Positions 29,727-38,341 of a stretch of 42,225 nt of DNA are shown here, one piece after another. Source of the stretch: Ruminococcaceae bacterium UBA7030. Lineage in GTDB: Bacteria > Bacillota > Clostridia > Oscillospirales > Acutalibacteraceae. The notes under the pieces were generated by a model that searched no databases, was not told the DNA's origin, and saw nothing but the letters and a program-made list of their open reading frames with translations. Positions within the stretch are counted from its first letter, which is position 1. Each line of letters begins with the position of its first letter. The position numbers and the translations under genes are program-made. The stretch covers positions 1 to 42,225 of the forward strand of contig DLBD01000049.1 in assembly GCA_002494125.1 (NCBI GenBank), in the 5' to 3' direction.

Positions 29727-30728
29727 TTATGAAAGCGCCGTTTTAAGCACCTCAAGGTTTGACTGCATTATTGAGTAATAGGTACTGCCGGATTCCCTGT
29801 CGGCAGAGGTTACAGTCTGCATCGAATTAAGAACGAGTATTTGCTGATTCTTATCTTTTGTATTGCTGATAACGGTTTTTGCAAGCTCATCGGTTGAGCC
29901 GTCAATAATCATAATATATTTCAGAGAAAACTCATCAACCTTTTCGACAAGAAATTTAACAGTTTCAAAACTTGCCTCAGTTTCAGCCGAGCATCCCACA
30001 AAAGCTGCATAATAAGTTATACCGTAGTCGTCCGTAAGATACATAAACGGAAAACGGTCGGCAAAAAGAAGCACCGGATTTATATTACCTGTTTCCATTA
30101 TTTCCTGCTGGAACTGATTGTGAAGCTCGTTGAGTTTGTCAACGTAGGCGCCGCCGTTATCAATATATGTCTGTGCGTTTTCACTATCAAGCTTTGCAAG
30201 CTCCTCTGAAATTCTTGTGCAGAAAAGTCTTGCATTTATAAGTGAAAGCCAGACATGCTCGTCATATTCAGCTTTACCTTCGGTTTCTTGTGCATGCTCT
30301 TCCTCATTCTCACGCTCTTCCTCAACTTGCATACCTTCTATAACTCTTTCTTCCTTAGCATTAGCACCGAGAATGTCAATGAGATTCAGCGCAATCATAT
30401 CCGGATTTTGAGCGTTTTTGAGAACGTCGTCAACCCATTTATCACTTTCACCGCCGACATAGATAAACATATCACAGCTTGAAATTTTAACAATATCTTC
30501 CGCCGTCGGCTGATAATTGTGAAGGTCTACTCCGTTATCAAGAAGGAGAGTGACGTCAACATCATCCGCTCTGTCGCCAAGTATTTCCATAACCCAGTCG
30601 TATTCAGGAAAGATTGTGCAAACGACACTAAGCTTTGAATTAGTCTTTTTTACCACATCTCCCGAGCACGCAGTAAAGACAGTAAAGAGCATTACCGCTG
30701 CAATAAGGACTGCAATAATCTTTTTCAT
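29727..30728 (-). CDS. znuA: Zinc-binding ABC transporter lipoprotein (ZnuA/AdcA-like)
   Basis: A 333-residue metal-binding lipoprotein with lipobox FTAC (Cys21). First metal ligand His is in DLHNYQPTAED. The flexible loop of the family is here acidic rather than His-rich (EEERENEEEHAQETEGKAEYDE), leading to the second His in DEHVWLS. The third ligand site reads LLFADRFPFMYLTDDYG, with Asp where E. coli ZnuA has His; this is normal for a clostridial subgroup. The C-terminal acidic ligand lies in GCSAETEASFE or MIIDGSTDEL. Zinc is the likeliest cargo, manganese less so. It is the first gene of the operon, behind a consensus promoter. Confidence 0.9.
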   Translation of the reverse strand: MKKIIAVLIAAVMLFTVFTACSGDVVKKTNSKLSVVCTIFPEYDWVMEILGDRADDVDVTLLLDNGVDLHNYQPTAEDIVKISSCDMFIYVGGESDKWVDDVLKNAQNPDMIALNLIDILGANAKEERVIEGMQVEEERENEEEHAQETEGKAEYDEHVWLSLINARLFCTRISEELAKLDSENAQTYIDNGGAYVDKLNELHNQFQQEIMETGNINPVLLFADRFPFMYLTDDYGITYYAAFVGCSAETEASFETVKFLVEKVDEFSLKYIMIIDGSTDELAKTVISNTKDKNQQILVLNSMQTVTSADRESGSTYYSIMQSNLEVLKTALS

Positions 30729-30769
30729 AAATATACCTCTATATGTTAATCATTAATTTGGTAAAAAAC

Positions 30770-30798
30770 ATTATAATTGCATTATTAAGTATTGTCAA
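30770..30798 (-). promoter_or_regulatory. Promoter of the zinc-importer operon
   Basis: On the minus strand TTGACA, 17 nt, TATAAT, perfect consensus. Downstream lies TTAATGATTAA, and upstream of the -35 is a CATATGA direct repeat (30816-30830). A consensus promoter on an importer suggests repression when zinc is plentiful. Confidence 0.85.
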
Positions 30799-30840
30799 TG
30801 TTATGAGAAAAGCCACATATGAGCATATGAAAATACAATA

Positions 30841-30896
30841 AAAAAGGAACCGCTTAGGGCACACTAAATAAATATGGTGTGCCCCTTTCACGGTCC
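30841..30896 (-). terminator. nrdR terminator
   Basis: Nested hairpin: inner AGGGCACAC/GTGTGCCC and outer GGACCG-type arms, followed by six T on the minus strand. Confidence 0.85.
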
Positions 30897-30911
30897 CCAA
30901 AATATATAATA

Positions 30912-31355
30912 TTACATTTTTGAAATTTCTTCCCTGAATGCTTCAACGGAGTCAAACTCCTTGTAAACAGAAGCAAAACGGATATAAGCAACCTCGTCGA
31001 TAAGCTTAAGCTTTTCCATAATAAGCTCACCGATTCTTACGGAAGTAACCTCGCGGTCAACTGCAGACTGGAGCGTAGCTTCAATCTCACTTATTGCGCT
31101 TTCAAGTTCTGAAATAGTAACAGACCTTTTTTCGCACGCACGAAGCATACCCTTCAAAATCTTGTTTCTGTCAAATACCTCACGGCTCTTATCCTTTTTC
31201 ACGACGATAATCGGTACATCCTCAATAGTTTCATATGTAGTGAAACGTTTTGAGCACTGAAGACATTCTCTTCTTCTTCTGATTCTTTCGTTTTCGTCTG
31301 TAGGACGAGAGTCAATTACTTTGCTTTCTTCAAAGCCGCAAAATGGACATTTCAT
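30912..31355 (-). CDS. nrdR: Transcriptional repressor NrdR
   Basis: A 147-residue repressor of ribonucleotide reductase genes. It has an N-terminal zinc ribbon (MKCPFCGFEESKVIDSR...RRRECLQCSKRFTTYE) and an ATP-cone domain (VVKKDKSREVFDRNKILKGMLRACEKR). NrdR binds NrdR boxes at nrd promoters when dATP/ATP is bound. Length and motif order agree with the family. It is monocistronic, with a clear promoter and terminator. No nrd genes lie in this window. Confidence 0.97.
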   Translation of the reverse strand: MKCPFCGFEESKVIDSRPTDENERIRRRRECLQCSKRFTTYETIEDVPIIVVKKDKSREVFDRNKILKGMLRACEKRSVTISELESAISEIEATLQSAVDREVTSVRIGELIMEKLKLIDEVAYIRFASVYKEFDSVEAFREEISKM

Positions 31356-31378
31356 TTTAGTATTCCCCCTGTCACATT

Positions 31379-31395
31379 AATGACTAATTGTCATT
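31379..31395. promoter_or_regulatory. Operator-like palindrome at the nrdR promoter
   Basis: AATGAC-TAATT-GTCATT, perfect 6-bp arms with a 5-nt centre, overlapping the -10 box end and the predicted transcript start. It may be a repressor site; it does not look like a NrdR box (consensus ACACWATATNTTGTGT), so another regulator is likelier. Confidence 0.45.
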
Positions 31396-31421
31396 ATAAC
31401 ACAAGATATAGAAAAATGCAA
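31393..31421 (-). promoter_or_regulatory. nrdR promoter
   Basis: On the minus strand TTGCAT, 17 nt, TATAAT. Confidence 0.75.
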
Positions 31422-31451
31422 GTATTTTTACTTTACAACAATATATAGTTT

Positions 31452-32342
31452 TTATTTTGAATTTTTAAGTTGATGTTCCTTTTTATTGTATAAAAACATC
31501 CAGACAGCCATTGAACAGATTACAAAATAGCCTACAAACGACCACAAGTCAGGTATCTGATGACCGAGGAAGAAGTATCCGCTTATTGCAGTGAAAATGA
31601 CGTTTGAATAATCGTAAACAGAAATTTCCCTGCTTGGAGCGAAGGTATATGCAGCTGTAATTGTGAATTGACCGCCTGCAGCACACACGCCGACCATAAG
31701 AAGACAAAACCACTGAAAGCCTGTCATAGGGCTGAATCTGAATAATAAATACGGCGCACTTGCAATGCAGGAGAAGAGCGAGAAAAAGAACACGGTAAAA
31801 TGACCGTTTTCGCCTTTGTTACCGAGGTGGCGCACACAGGTATAAGCAGCTCCGGCACACACACCGCCGATGAAACCCGCTATTGACGGAACAAGCTGAG
31901 GATTATCCATAGTCGGCTTTATAACGAGCATTGCGCCAAGAAACGCAACCGCTATTGCAATCGCCTGTTTCGGCTTCACCTTTTCTTTAAGAAATATTGC
32001 TGAAAAAATCAGGGTAAAAAACGGACTCATTTTATTGAGTATTGCCGCATCAGCGGTTGAAGCCATTTTTGTTGTGGCATAGAAATTACCGATAACTCCA
32101 ACAAATCCTGCACCTGACCTCAAAAGATGATAACCGATACAGCCCTTGTGAGGGGCAAAGCTTTCTTTGTTTTTAGCAAGAGCAAAGCCGGCTATAAAAA
32201 GCGCAACAAGGTTTCTGAAAAAAATCTTCTGAAGCACCGGCACATCGCCCGAAAGATTTATAAAGCTGCTCATTCCGCTGAAGAAAAACGCAGAGAGCAC
32301 TATACAAATTATTCCCTTTGTTCTGTTACTTACAGTTGCCAT
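31452..32342 (-). CDS. EamA/DMT-family transporter
   Basis: A 296-residue ten-helix membrane protein of the drug/metabolite transporter superfamily, with two EamA halves (about 10-140 and 155-285). Family signs include the FFFSGMSSF motif in the first helix, ILNKMSPFFTLIFSAIFLKEKVKPKQAIAI in the first half, and ITAAYTFAPSREISVYDYSNVIFTAISGYFFLG in the second. Substrate unknown; such proteins often export amino acids, sugars or nucleotides. The start lies inside the end of the sugar-isomerase-like gene (13-nt overlap), so the two genes are co-translated. Confidence 0.9.
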   Translation of the reverse strand: MATVSNRTKGIICIVLSAFFFSGMSSFINLSGDVPVLQKIFFRNLVALFIAGFALAKNKESFAPHKGCIGYHLLRSGAGFVGVIGNFYATTKMASTADAAILNKMSPFFTLIFSAIFLKEKVKPKQAIAIAVAFLGAMLVIKPTMDNPQLVPSIAGFIGGVCAGAAYTCVRHLGNKGENGHFTVFFFSLFSCIASAPYLLFRFSPMTGFQWFCLLMVGVCAAGGQFTITAAYTFAPSREISVYDYSNVIFTAISGYFFLGHQIPDLWSFVGYFVICSMAVWMFLYNKKEHQLKNSK

Positions 32343-33118
32343 AACTTTTCAAGATAGTCCTTACTTTCCGTTAATTCTTTCTTAACGTCAAAGTTTTTCG
32401 AATATATTTCAATAACGCAGTCACCGTCATAGCCGGCGCTGTCAAGTATGTTTTTAAGACGAAGAAAATCAAAAGTGCCCTTTGACGGAGGAAGGCAGTC
32501 TGCCTCAGTGCTGTTGTCACTAATATGCACATGGCGGATTTCGTTTTTGAACTCCTCCAAAAACTCAAAGGTATCCTCGCCTGCACGAACAGTCTGTTTA
32601 ATGTCAAAAACCATATTGTAATCGTCACCAAGAGCTTTTCTCATTTTTTTACAAAACTCTATGCTCTGACTTTTGAAGCGGTTTACATTTTCCTGACATA
32701 CGGTTACACCCTCTCGCTTTCCGATAGCAATAAGCTCGTTGAAGCGCTCAAAATAACGTTCGTCGGGTATGGGTATTTTAGGAGTTGCTACGGCGCCGTG
32801 AATTACAACATACTTTGCTCCAAGCATTGCCGCCGAGTGACAGGTCTTTTCATAAATACCTATATAATCCCTGTATCTCCTTTCATAGTCGCCGAAAATA
32901 CAGGGCGATTCAAGGAAGCTTGAAAACGGATGAACGGAAATAATTTCGGTATTACTTCCATTAACAATACTGCCAAGCTCTTTAGTGAAGTTATCTTCAA
33001 GCTCGCAGTAAGCATTAAGAAAAACCTCTGCTTTTTCAAAACCCAAATCGACAACATTTTTAAGCGCCTTTTCGGTTTCAAGAGGATAGAAGCATGAGGT
33101 TGAAGCTCCAAGTCTCAT
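32330..33118 (-). CDS. Xylose isomerase-like TIM-barrel sugar isomerase/epimerase
   Basis: A 262-residue AP-endonuclease-2 fold (TIM barrel) protein. Metal-ligand residues are visible in VVIHGAVA, VCQENVNRF (Glu), MVFDIKQTVRAG (Asp), IRHVHISDN (His) and the closing VIEIYSKNFD (Glu). Such proteins isomerise or epimerise sugars or inositols, or act on AP sites; the substrate is unknown. It is the second gene of a unit led by the aminotransferase, separated from it by a hairpin with a weak T tract, and overlaps the DMT transporter gene by 13 nt. Confidence 0.85.
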   Translation of the reverse strand: MRLGASTSCFYPLETEKALKNVVDLGFEKAEVFLNAYCELEDNFTKELGSIVNGSNTEIISVHPFSSFLESPCIFGDYERRYRDYIGIYEKTCHSAAMLGAKYVVIHGAVATPKIPIPDERYFERFNELIAIGKREGVTVCQENVNRFKSQSIEFCKKMRKALGDDYNMVFDIKQTVRAGEDTFEFLEEFKNEIRHVHISDNSTEADCLPPSKGTFDFLRLKNILDSAGYDGDCVIEIYSKNFDVKKELTESKDYLEKLWQL

Positions 33119-33138
33119 ATTTTCACTCCTATAAACAC

Positions 33139-33158
33139 AGGGCAGGTTTCCCTGCCCT
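33139..33158 (-). terminator. Weak terminator or processing hairpin
   Basis: AGGGCAGG/CCTGCCCT with a 4-nt loop between the aminotransferase and isomerase genes. The following minus-strand sequence has few T, so read-through is likely. Confidence 0.6.
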
Positions 33159-33166
33159 TAACTGAA

Positions 33167-34432
33167 TTATTCATTAGTCAGCTTTTCAATAACCGCAAGC
33201 TGAACACATATGCACAAAAGCTCTGCCGCAAGGTCAAGCTCATGCACCGGTGGATATGACGGAGCAATACGAATATTGCTGTCATGAGGGTCAACGCCGT
33301 AAGGATATGTAGCGCCGACAGTCGTAAGCGTTACGCCTGCCTCCTTACAAAGCTCGCCCGTCCTTTTTGCACAGCCGTCATAAACATCAAGGCTGATAAA
33401 GTAGCCGCCCTTTGGCTCAACCCAGCTTGCAATACCCTTTGAGCCAAGCTCGTTTTCGAGGTGATGTAAAACAATATCAAACTTCGGCTTAAGTATTTTT
33501 GCATGCTTTTTCATATGATTAAGAATACCGTCGGCATTTTTGAAATATGCAACATGGCGATATTGATTCATCTTGTCATAGCTTATTGTCTGCGCATTAA
33601 GTCTTTTCTTAATCATTGCGATATTGTTATCGCTTGCAATGATGGCGGAGACACCTGCACCGGGGAACGTGATTTTTGAAGTTGAGCAAACCTCAACAAC
33701 CATATCCTCATTGTTATACTTTGGAAGGATGTCGAAAATATTGAGAAGCTTTGGTGCGTCCTCCTCAAGTGCGTGAACGCAGTACGCATTATCCCAGATG
33801 ATTCTGAAATCATCAGCCGCAGGATTGAGCGACGCTATTCTTTCAACCACAGCGTCGGAGAAAACGATACCGGACGGATTTGAAAATCTCGGAACGCAGA
33901 ACATACCCTTTACGCTTTCATCCTCAACAAGCTCCTCTATGGCGTCCATATCGGGACCTTCCTCGTTCATCGGGATGTTAATCATTTCAATTCCGAAATG
34001 CTCACAAATTGTAAAATGCCTGTCGTAGCCGGGAACGGGACAAAGAAACTTTACTTTGTCAAGTTTACACCACGGAGTTGAGCCCATACCGTGAGTAAAG
34101 CATTGGCTTATATAATCAAACATAAGCTGAAGGCTTGCGTTAGGACCGATGATAACGTTCTTCGCCTCAACACCCATAAGCTCGGCAAAAAGCTCCTTAC
34201 AGCTCGGTATACCGTCAAGCACACCGTAATTTCTGTAATCAACGCCGTCAACAACATAATCCTCAACCACTGTATTAATGCCGTTTGAAAGATCAAGCTG
34301 GTCTGCACCGGGCTTGCCTCTGCTCATATCAAGCTTAAGATTTTTCGCTTTGAAATCGGTATATCTTTTCTCAAGAAGAGCCTTTTCGCTCATAAGCTCT
34401 TCCCTGCTCATCTGTGTATAAAGCTTACTCAT
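33167..34432 (-). CDS. PLP-dependent aminotransferase, aspartate aminotransferase Ic type
   Basis: A 421-residue class I fold enzyme of the alternative aspartate aminotransferase group (Asp_aminotransf, PF12897). The PLP lysine lies in CSTSKITFPGAG (about 257), with NPSG (VPRFSNPSGIVFSD), DNAY (IIWDNAYCVH) and the C-terminal Arg in SNIRIAPSYPP. LKLDMSRGKPGADQLDLSNG and YRNYGVLDGIPSCKELFAEL are the group's N-terminal hallmarks. It likely interconverts aspartate and oxaloacetate with glutamate/2-oxoglutarate; other amino acids cannot be ruled out. ATG 34432 has GAGGTGA upstream. Leads the three-gene unit. Confidence 0.93.
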   Translation of the reverse strand: MSKLYTQMSREELMSEKALLEKRYTDFKAKNLKLDMSRGKPGADQLDLSNGINTVVEDYVVDGVDYRNYGVLDGIPSCKELFAELMGVEAKNVIIGPNASLQLMFDYISQCFTHGMGSTPWCKLDKVKFLCPVPGYDRHFTICEHFGIEMINIPMNEEGPDMDAIEELVEDESVKGMFCVPRFSNPSGIVFSDAVVERIASLNPAADDFRIIWDNAYCVHALEEDAPKLLNIFDILPKYNNEDMVVEVCSTSKITFPGAGVSAIIASDNNIAMIKKRLNAQTISYDKMNQYRHVAYFKNADGILNHMKKHAKILKPKFDIVLHHLENELGSKGIASWVEPKGGYFISLDVYDGCAKRTGELCKEAGVTLTTVGATYPYGVDPHDSNIRIAPSYPPVHELDLAAELLCICVQLAVIEKLTNE

Positions 34433-34460
34433 ATATTCACCTCGAAAAAATTTTGAATAT

Positions 34461-34489
34461 ATTTTACCACAAATTTTTTATTAATGCAA
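34461..34489 (-). promoter_or_regulatory. Promoter of the aminotransferase unit
   Basis: On the minus strand TTGCAT, 17 nt, TAAAAT, about 20 bp before the ribosome binding site. Confidence 0.65.
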
Positions 34490-34490
34490 T

Positions 34491-34532
34491 AAAAAAGAAA
34501 GACGACATCTGCATATACAGATGTCGTCCTTT
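34491..34532 (-). terminator. Terminator of the symporter gene
   Basis: GACGACATCTG/CAGATGTCGTC, eleven perfect pairs with a 6-nt loop, then TTTCTTTTTT on the minus strand. Confidence 0.92.
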
Positions 34533-34539
34533 ACAATTA

Positions 34540-36006
34540 CTATAATAATCTCTCAAGTCCTTCGGTTGAATACTCCTCGCCATTGCGCTTTTTCGAAAGC
34601 GCATCGTTAAGAAGTGCAACCCTTTTTCTTGTCATTGGATAAAGCGAAATACAAACGACTGCGATTATGATAAGAACAGCCGGAATAACAGTTGAAATAT
34701 TTTCCATACCGTTTACAATCTTTGCATCGGTAACCTTTGTGAAAAGCGCCTCGTTGCCGGCAACATCATTTGATGAATCGTAGCCGTAAAGCGCAAGGAG
34801 CTGACCTGCCATAAGGATACCGAAAGCGGAGCCGAATTTCTGAACAAACTGCGGCAAAGCGGTAATTGTTGATTCCTTTCTTCTTCCCGTCTTAAATTCG
34901 TTGAGCTCAACAAGATCGTAACCCATTGAATAAAACAGAGTCCAGAAGGTACCTGAACCGATACCGAGAACAGCAGGAGCAATAACGCACATCGGCTTGA
35001 ACGAGCCAATCTGAACGTCAAGACCTATAAGTTTGATTATTATTTCCCCTGCAACGGCAATAGAAAGGAATATTATTGTAGCCGTTCTTCTGTCTGTTTT
35101 TTCAGCGACCTTTTCAACAATCGGCACAACAACTGCCATTGATATTACAAGCGAAATAATTACAAATACAATACCGGTATCATATTCCATACCTATGCAG
35201 TCGATAACCATATATGTAAGATTTGCCTGAATCATTGAAGAGCCGGCAAGGAAACAGAAAACAAATATCAAAAACCACTTTGTAGGGCGCAGCCTTAAAA
35301 TATGGCCAAAGGATTTGAAGGTCTTTTTTATGGTCATCTTTTCAATAATTCCGTCTGCAGGAAGAGGCTTAGGTGTATAAATACCCTCAAGCGATTTGCA
35401 GCAAATAAAGCCAAGTACGACTGCAAGGATACTTATGATTGCAGCAACTACCGCGTATGAATTTTTCTGATATTTTTCGCCTACAAGAATTGCGATAGTC
35501 GGAACAAGCGCCGGAAGGATATTGCCAAGGCCTACGGCAGCGGCATTGAGAAATGAGGAAAGCGAACGAATTGCAGTTCTTTCGTCATAGTCCTCAGTAA
35601 GCTCTGCTACAACTGCATAGTACGGAATTGAATACATTGTATAGAATATCCAAATCAGCATAGAAATCACGGTGTATACAAGCACCTTAATCAGCTGGCT
35701 TGATATTCCGGCACCGATACTCGTCCACGCAACTATGAACACAACCGCAAGCGGAAGAATTGAAACTTTCATCATCTTTCGCTTGTCAACGCCGGGTCTG
35801 TCGGTGTAATTACCGATAATCGGGTCAGTTACCGCATCCCATGCGATTGAAATAAATATAATTATTGAAGCATAGCTTGGTCTGATACCAACCATCTCAA
35901 TAAGGAAAGTAAGGTAATATGTGTAAAACATATTATAGACAAGCGATTCTGTAAATATACCAAAGGCATATCCGAGTTTTTTCTTTTTAGGTAAAGTATT
36001 TTTCAT
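34540..36006 (-). CDS. GPH-family sugar:cation symporter
   Basis: A 488-residue, roughly twelve-helix carrier of the glycoside-pentoside-hexuronide (MelB/LacS-like) group within the MFS. Family signs: KLGYAFGIFTESLVYNMFYTYYLTFLIEMVG in the first helix, WDAVTDPIIGNYTDRPGVDKR, the AELTEDYDERTAIRSLSSFLN block and MGYDLVELNEFKTGRRKESTITALPQFVQKFG. It would import a sugar or glycoside with Na+ or H+; substrate unknown. Start ATG has GGGAGGAG upstream. It follows the EF-G-like gene on the same strand but is separated from it by a terminator. Confidence 0.9.
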   Translation of the reverse strand: MKNTLPKKKKLGYAFGIFTESLVYNMFYTYYLTFLIEMVGIRPSYASIIIFISIAWDAVTDPIIGNYTDRPGVDKRKMMKVSILPLAVVFIVAWTSIGAGISSQLIKVLVYTVISMLIWIFYTMYSIPYYAVVAELTEDYDERTAIRSLSSFLNAAAVGLGNILPALVPTIAILVGEKYQKNSYAVVAAIISILAVVLGFICCKSLEGIYTPKPLPADGIIEKMTIKKTFKSFGHILRLRPTKWFLIFVFCFLAGSSMIQANLTYMVIDCIGMEYDTGIVFVIISLVISMAVVVPIVEKVAEKTDRRTATIIFLSIAVAGEIIIKLIGLDVQIGSFKPMCVIAPAVLGIGSGTFWTLFYSMGYDLVELNEFKTGRRKESTITALPQFVQKFGSAFGILMAGQLLALYGYDSSNDVAGNEALFTKVTDAKIVNGMENISTVIPAVLIIIAVVCISLYPMTRKRVALLNDALSKKRNGEEYSTEGLERLL

Positions 36007-36030
36007 AACGCTCCTCCCTTAATCCGCAAA

Positions 36031-36057
36031 ACAAGGGCGGATAACCGCCCCTGTTAG
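36031..36057 (-). terminator. Terminator of the EF-G-like gene
   Basis: AACA-GGGCGG/CCGCCC-TGTT stem, then TTGTTTTG on the minus strand. Confidence 0.8.
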
Positions 36058-36070
36058 TTATTACTTAATT

Positions 36071-38119
36071 CTATTCTGCCGATTCCGCAATAACCTTCTG
36101 TGCAATATGCTCAGGTGTTCTTTCGTATCTTGCAAACTCTGTTGTAAATGAACCTCTGCCCTGTGTAATCTGGCGAACAGCTGTTGAGAAGGTAGTCATC
36201 TCAGCATCAGGAACTTCGGCAAGAATTTCCTGTGTGCCGTCGCCGTTAGGAGTCATACCGAGAACTCTGCCGCGGCGTTTGTTGATATCGCCGATGATGT
36301 CGCCCATAGCCTCGTCATTAACAACAGCTTTAAGTGTTACAATCGGTTCAAGAAGGATTGGCATAGCATTGCTGATACCCTCCTTAAACGCAAGCGTTGC
36401 AGCCATCTTGAAGCTCATTTCACTTGAGTCAACAGGATGATAAGAGCCATCGTAAAGAGTAGCCTTTACACCAACCATAGGATAGCCGGCAAGCACGCCC
36501 TTTTCCATACACTCATTAAGTCCCTTTTCAACTGCCGGGAAGAAGTTTTTAGGTACCGAACCGCCTACAACTCTTTCGGCAAATACAAGCTTTTCAGTGT
36601 CATAAGGCTCAAATTCAATAAACACGTCACCGAACTGACCGTGACCGCCCGACTGCTTCTTATGCCTGCCCTGTGCGGAAACTTTTTTAGTAATTGTTTC
36701 TCTGTATGCAACCTTCGGTGATTCAAGCACAGCTTCAACGCCGAATTTATCCTTAAGTCTTGAAACAGCAATTTCAAGCTGTTGCTCGCCGAGACCGGCA
36801 ATGAGCTGCTGATGAGTTTCGTGATTGTTCCAGAAGGAAAGCGAAGGATCCTCCTCGCAAAGTCTTGTAAGACCTGAGGTGATTTTTTCCTCCTCACCCT
36901 TCTTCGTAGCGCATATAGCCATCTTATATGTTGCAGTAGGAACTGCTACGCCGTCAAGCTTTACAATATTATTCGGTGAACAAAGTGTGTCGCCTGTTGA
37001 AAAACCGCTAAGCTTTGTTACAGCGCCGATATCGCCTGCAACAAGCTCGCTTACATCGCTCTGCTTTGAACCGAACATCTTAACAATCTTGCCCATTCTC
37101 TCCTCTTTGCCGGTATTGGCATTAAAAGCAGGAATTGAGCCTGTAAGCTTACCGCTTACAACCTTAAAGAAACTGAGCTTACCGATGAACGGGTCGGCAA
37201 CTGTCTTAAAGCATACTGCTGCAACGGGACCGTTTTCGTCAGCTGTTAATTCAACAGGCTCGCCGTCAGCATCGATAGCATATTCAGATGAAGGTGCAGG
37301 ACAAACGTCAGCTACAAAGTCAAGAAGCATATCGCAAGCTGTTCCGTAAAGACCTGAAAGAGCAAACACCGGAATGATTGAGCCGTCAGCCATACCAAGC
37401 TTAACGCCCTTGATTCTTTCATCCCTTGTGAGCTCCTCGCCCTCAAAGTATTTTTCCATAAGCTCTTCATCGGTACCTGCAACAGCCTCGGCAAATACCG
37501 CCTTAATAGCTTCAAATCTTCCTTCGTCGTCGGGTGCGGCATCAGACTCCTTACGGGTTGTGCCGTCATAAGAATACGTCTTATCCTCAATCATATTATA
37601 ATAAGCCGCAACCTTGCCGCCTGAAATAATCGGTACAACAATAGGACAAACCTGTGTGCCGAACTTAGCAGCAATACCGTTGAAAGCTTTATAAAAATCT
37701 GCTCTTTCGTCGTCCATTTTAGTGGTGACAAAAATTTTTGAAACGCCTTTGGAACTTGCTGCCTTAAACGCTTTTTCCGCACCGACTGCAAGACCCGACC
37801 TTGCAGACACAACGATAACTGCTGTGTCAGCTGCACGAATACCCTCCGCAGCGCCCATAGCGAAATCGAAAAGTCCCGGCGTGTCAATAATGTTAACTGA
37901 CTTACCCTTATAATCAAAAGATGCAACTGCACTGTTGATACTGCACTTTCTCTTCTTTTCCTCAGCATCAAAGTCAGTTACTGTATTACCGTCAGCAACC
38001 TTGCCGATTCTCTCCGTTTTACCGGCAATGTTCAAAAGTGCTTCCGTAAGAGTGGTCTTACCTTTGGAAGCATGACCTACAATTGTAATATTTCTGATAT
38101 TTTCTGATTTCCCAGACAT
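36071..38119 (-). CDS. Elongation factor G-like GTPase (EF-G2 group)
   Basis: A 682-residue translational GTPase. P-loop GHASKGKTT (15-23) instead of the canonical GHIDAGKTT, switch II DTPG (79-82), and T133-K-M-D136 where NKxD is expected. The EF-G core follows: domain II, domain III (GLGEQQLEIAVSRLKDKFG), domain IV (QSGGHGQFGDVFIEFEP) and domain V (PDAEMTTFSTAVRQITQGRGSFTTEFARYE). The P-loop variant and layout match the EF-G2/PRK12740 group of EF-G paralogues rather than the main fusA; paralogues have been linked to back-translocation, recycling or stress. Start: ATG 38119 has AAAGGAGATG upstream; the longer in-frame reading has no ribosome binding site. Not located in a str operon. Confidence 0.9.
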   Translation of the reverse strand: MSGKSENIRNITIVGHASKGKTTLTEALLNIAGKTERIGKVADGNTVTDFDAEEKKRKCSINSAVASFDYKGKSVNIIDTPGLFDFAMGAAEGIRAADTAVIVVSARSGLAVGAEKAFKAASSKGVSKIFVTTKMDDERADFYKAFNGIAAKFGTQVCPIVVPIISGGKVAAYYNMIEDKTYSYDGTTRKESDAAPDDEGRFEAIKAVFAEAVAGTDEELMEKYFEGEELTRDERIKGVKLGMADGSIIPVFALSGLYGTACDMLLDFVADVCPAPSSEYAIDADGEPVELTADENGPVAAVCFKTVADPFIGKLSFFKVVSGKLTGSIPAFNANTGKEERMGKIVKMFGSKQSDVSELVAGDIGAVTKLSGFSTGDTLCSPNNIVKLDGVAVPTATYKMAICATKKGEEEKITSGLTRLCEEDPSLSFWNNHETHQQLIAGLGEQQLEIAVSRLKDKFGVEAVLESPKVAYRETITKKVSAQGRHKKQSGGHGQFGDVFIEFEPYDTEKLVFAERVVGGSVPKNFFPAVEKGLNECMEKGVLAGYPMVGVKATLYDGSYHPVDSSEMSFKMAATLAFKEGISNAMPILLEPIVTLKAVVNDEAMGDIIGDINKRRGRVLGMTPNGDGTQEILAEVPDAEMTTFSTAVRQITQGRGSFTTEFARYERTPEHIAQKVIAESAE

Positions 38120-38268
38120 AAAAAACATCTCCTTTGTGCATATTGTATAATAATTTGTCCCAACAGTCAACTACTTTTAATAAATTTAACAACAAATTAA
38201 TAAAAATTTTTCTTTTCTCGTCTATAACGGGTAAAAATCTCCATTAATATTTATAATGAAAAATTAAC

Positions 38269-38298
38269 TTGACCAAACGCGCCTAATTGAGTTAAAAT
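38269..38298 (+). promoter_or_regulatory. Promoter of the MATE gene
   Basis: TTGACC, 18 nt, TAAAAT, about 30 bp before AAAGAGGT and the start codon. The rest of 38171-38341 shows no gene. Confidence 0.55.
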
Positions 38299-38341
38299 AA
38301 TAATTTAGTGATTTAGAGTTTTAACATAGTAAAGAGGTAAT

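Noticed and set aside
30841..30896. Nested hairpin as a mobile palindromic element
   Set aside because: It directly follows the nrdR stop and has a T run in the right place, so a terminator explains it; no second copy was noticed in the window.
36825..37349. 174-codon plus-strand frame inside the EF-G-like gene
   Set aside because: Antisense to conserved EF-G domains; composition is that of reversed coding DNA.
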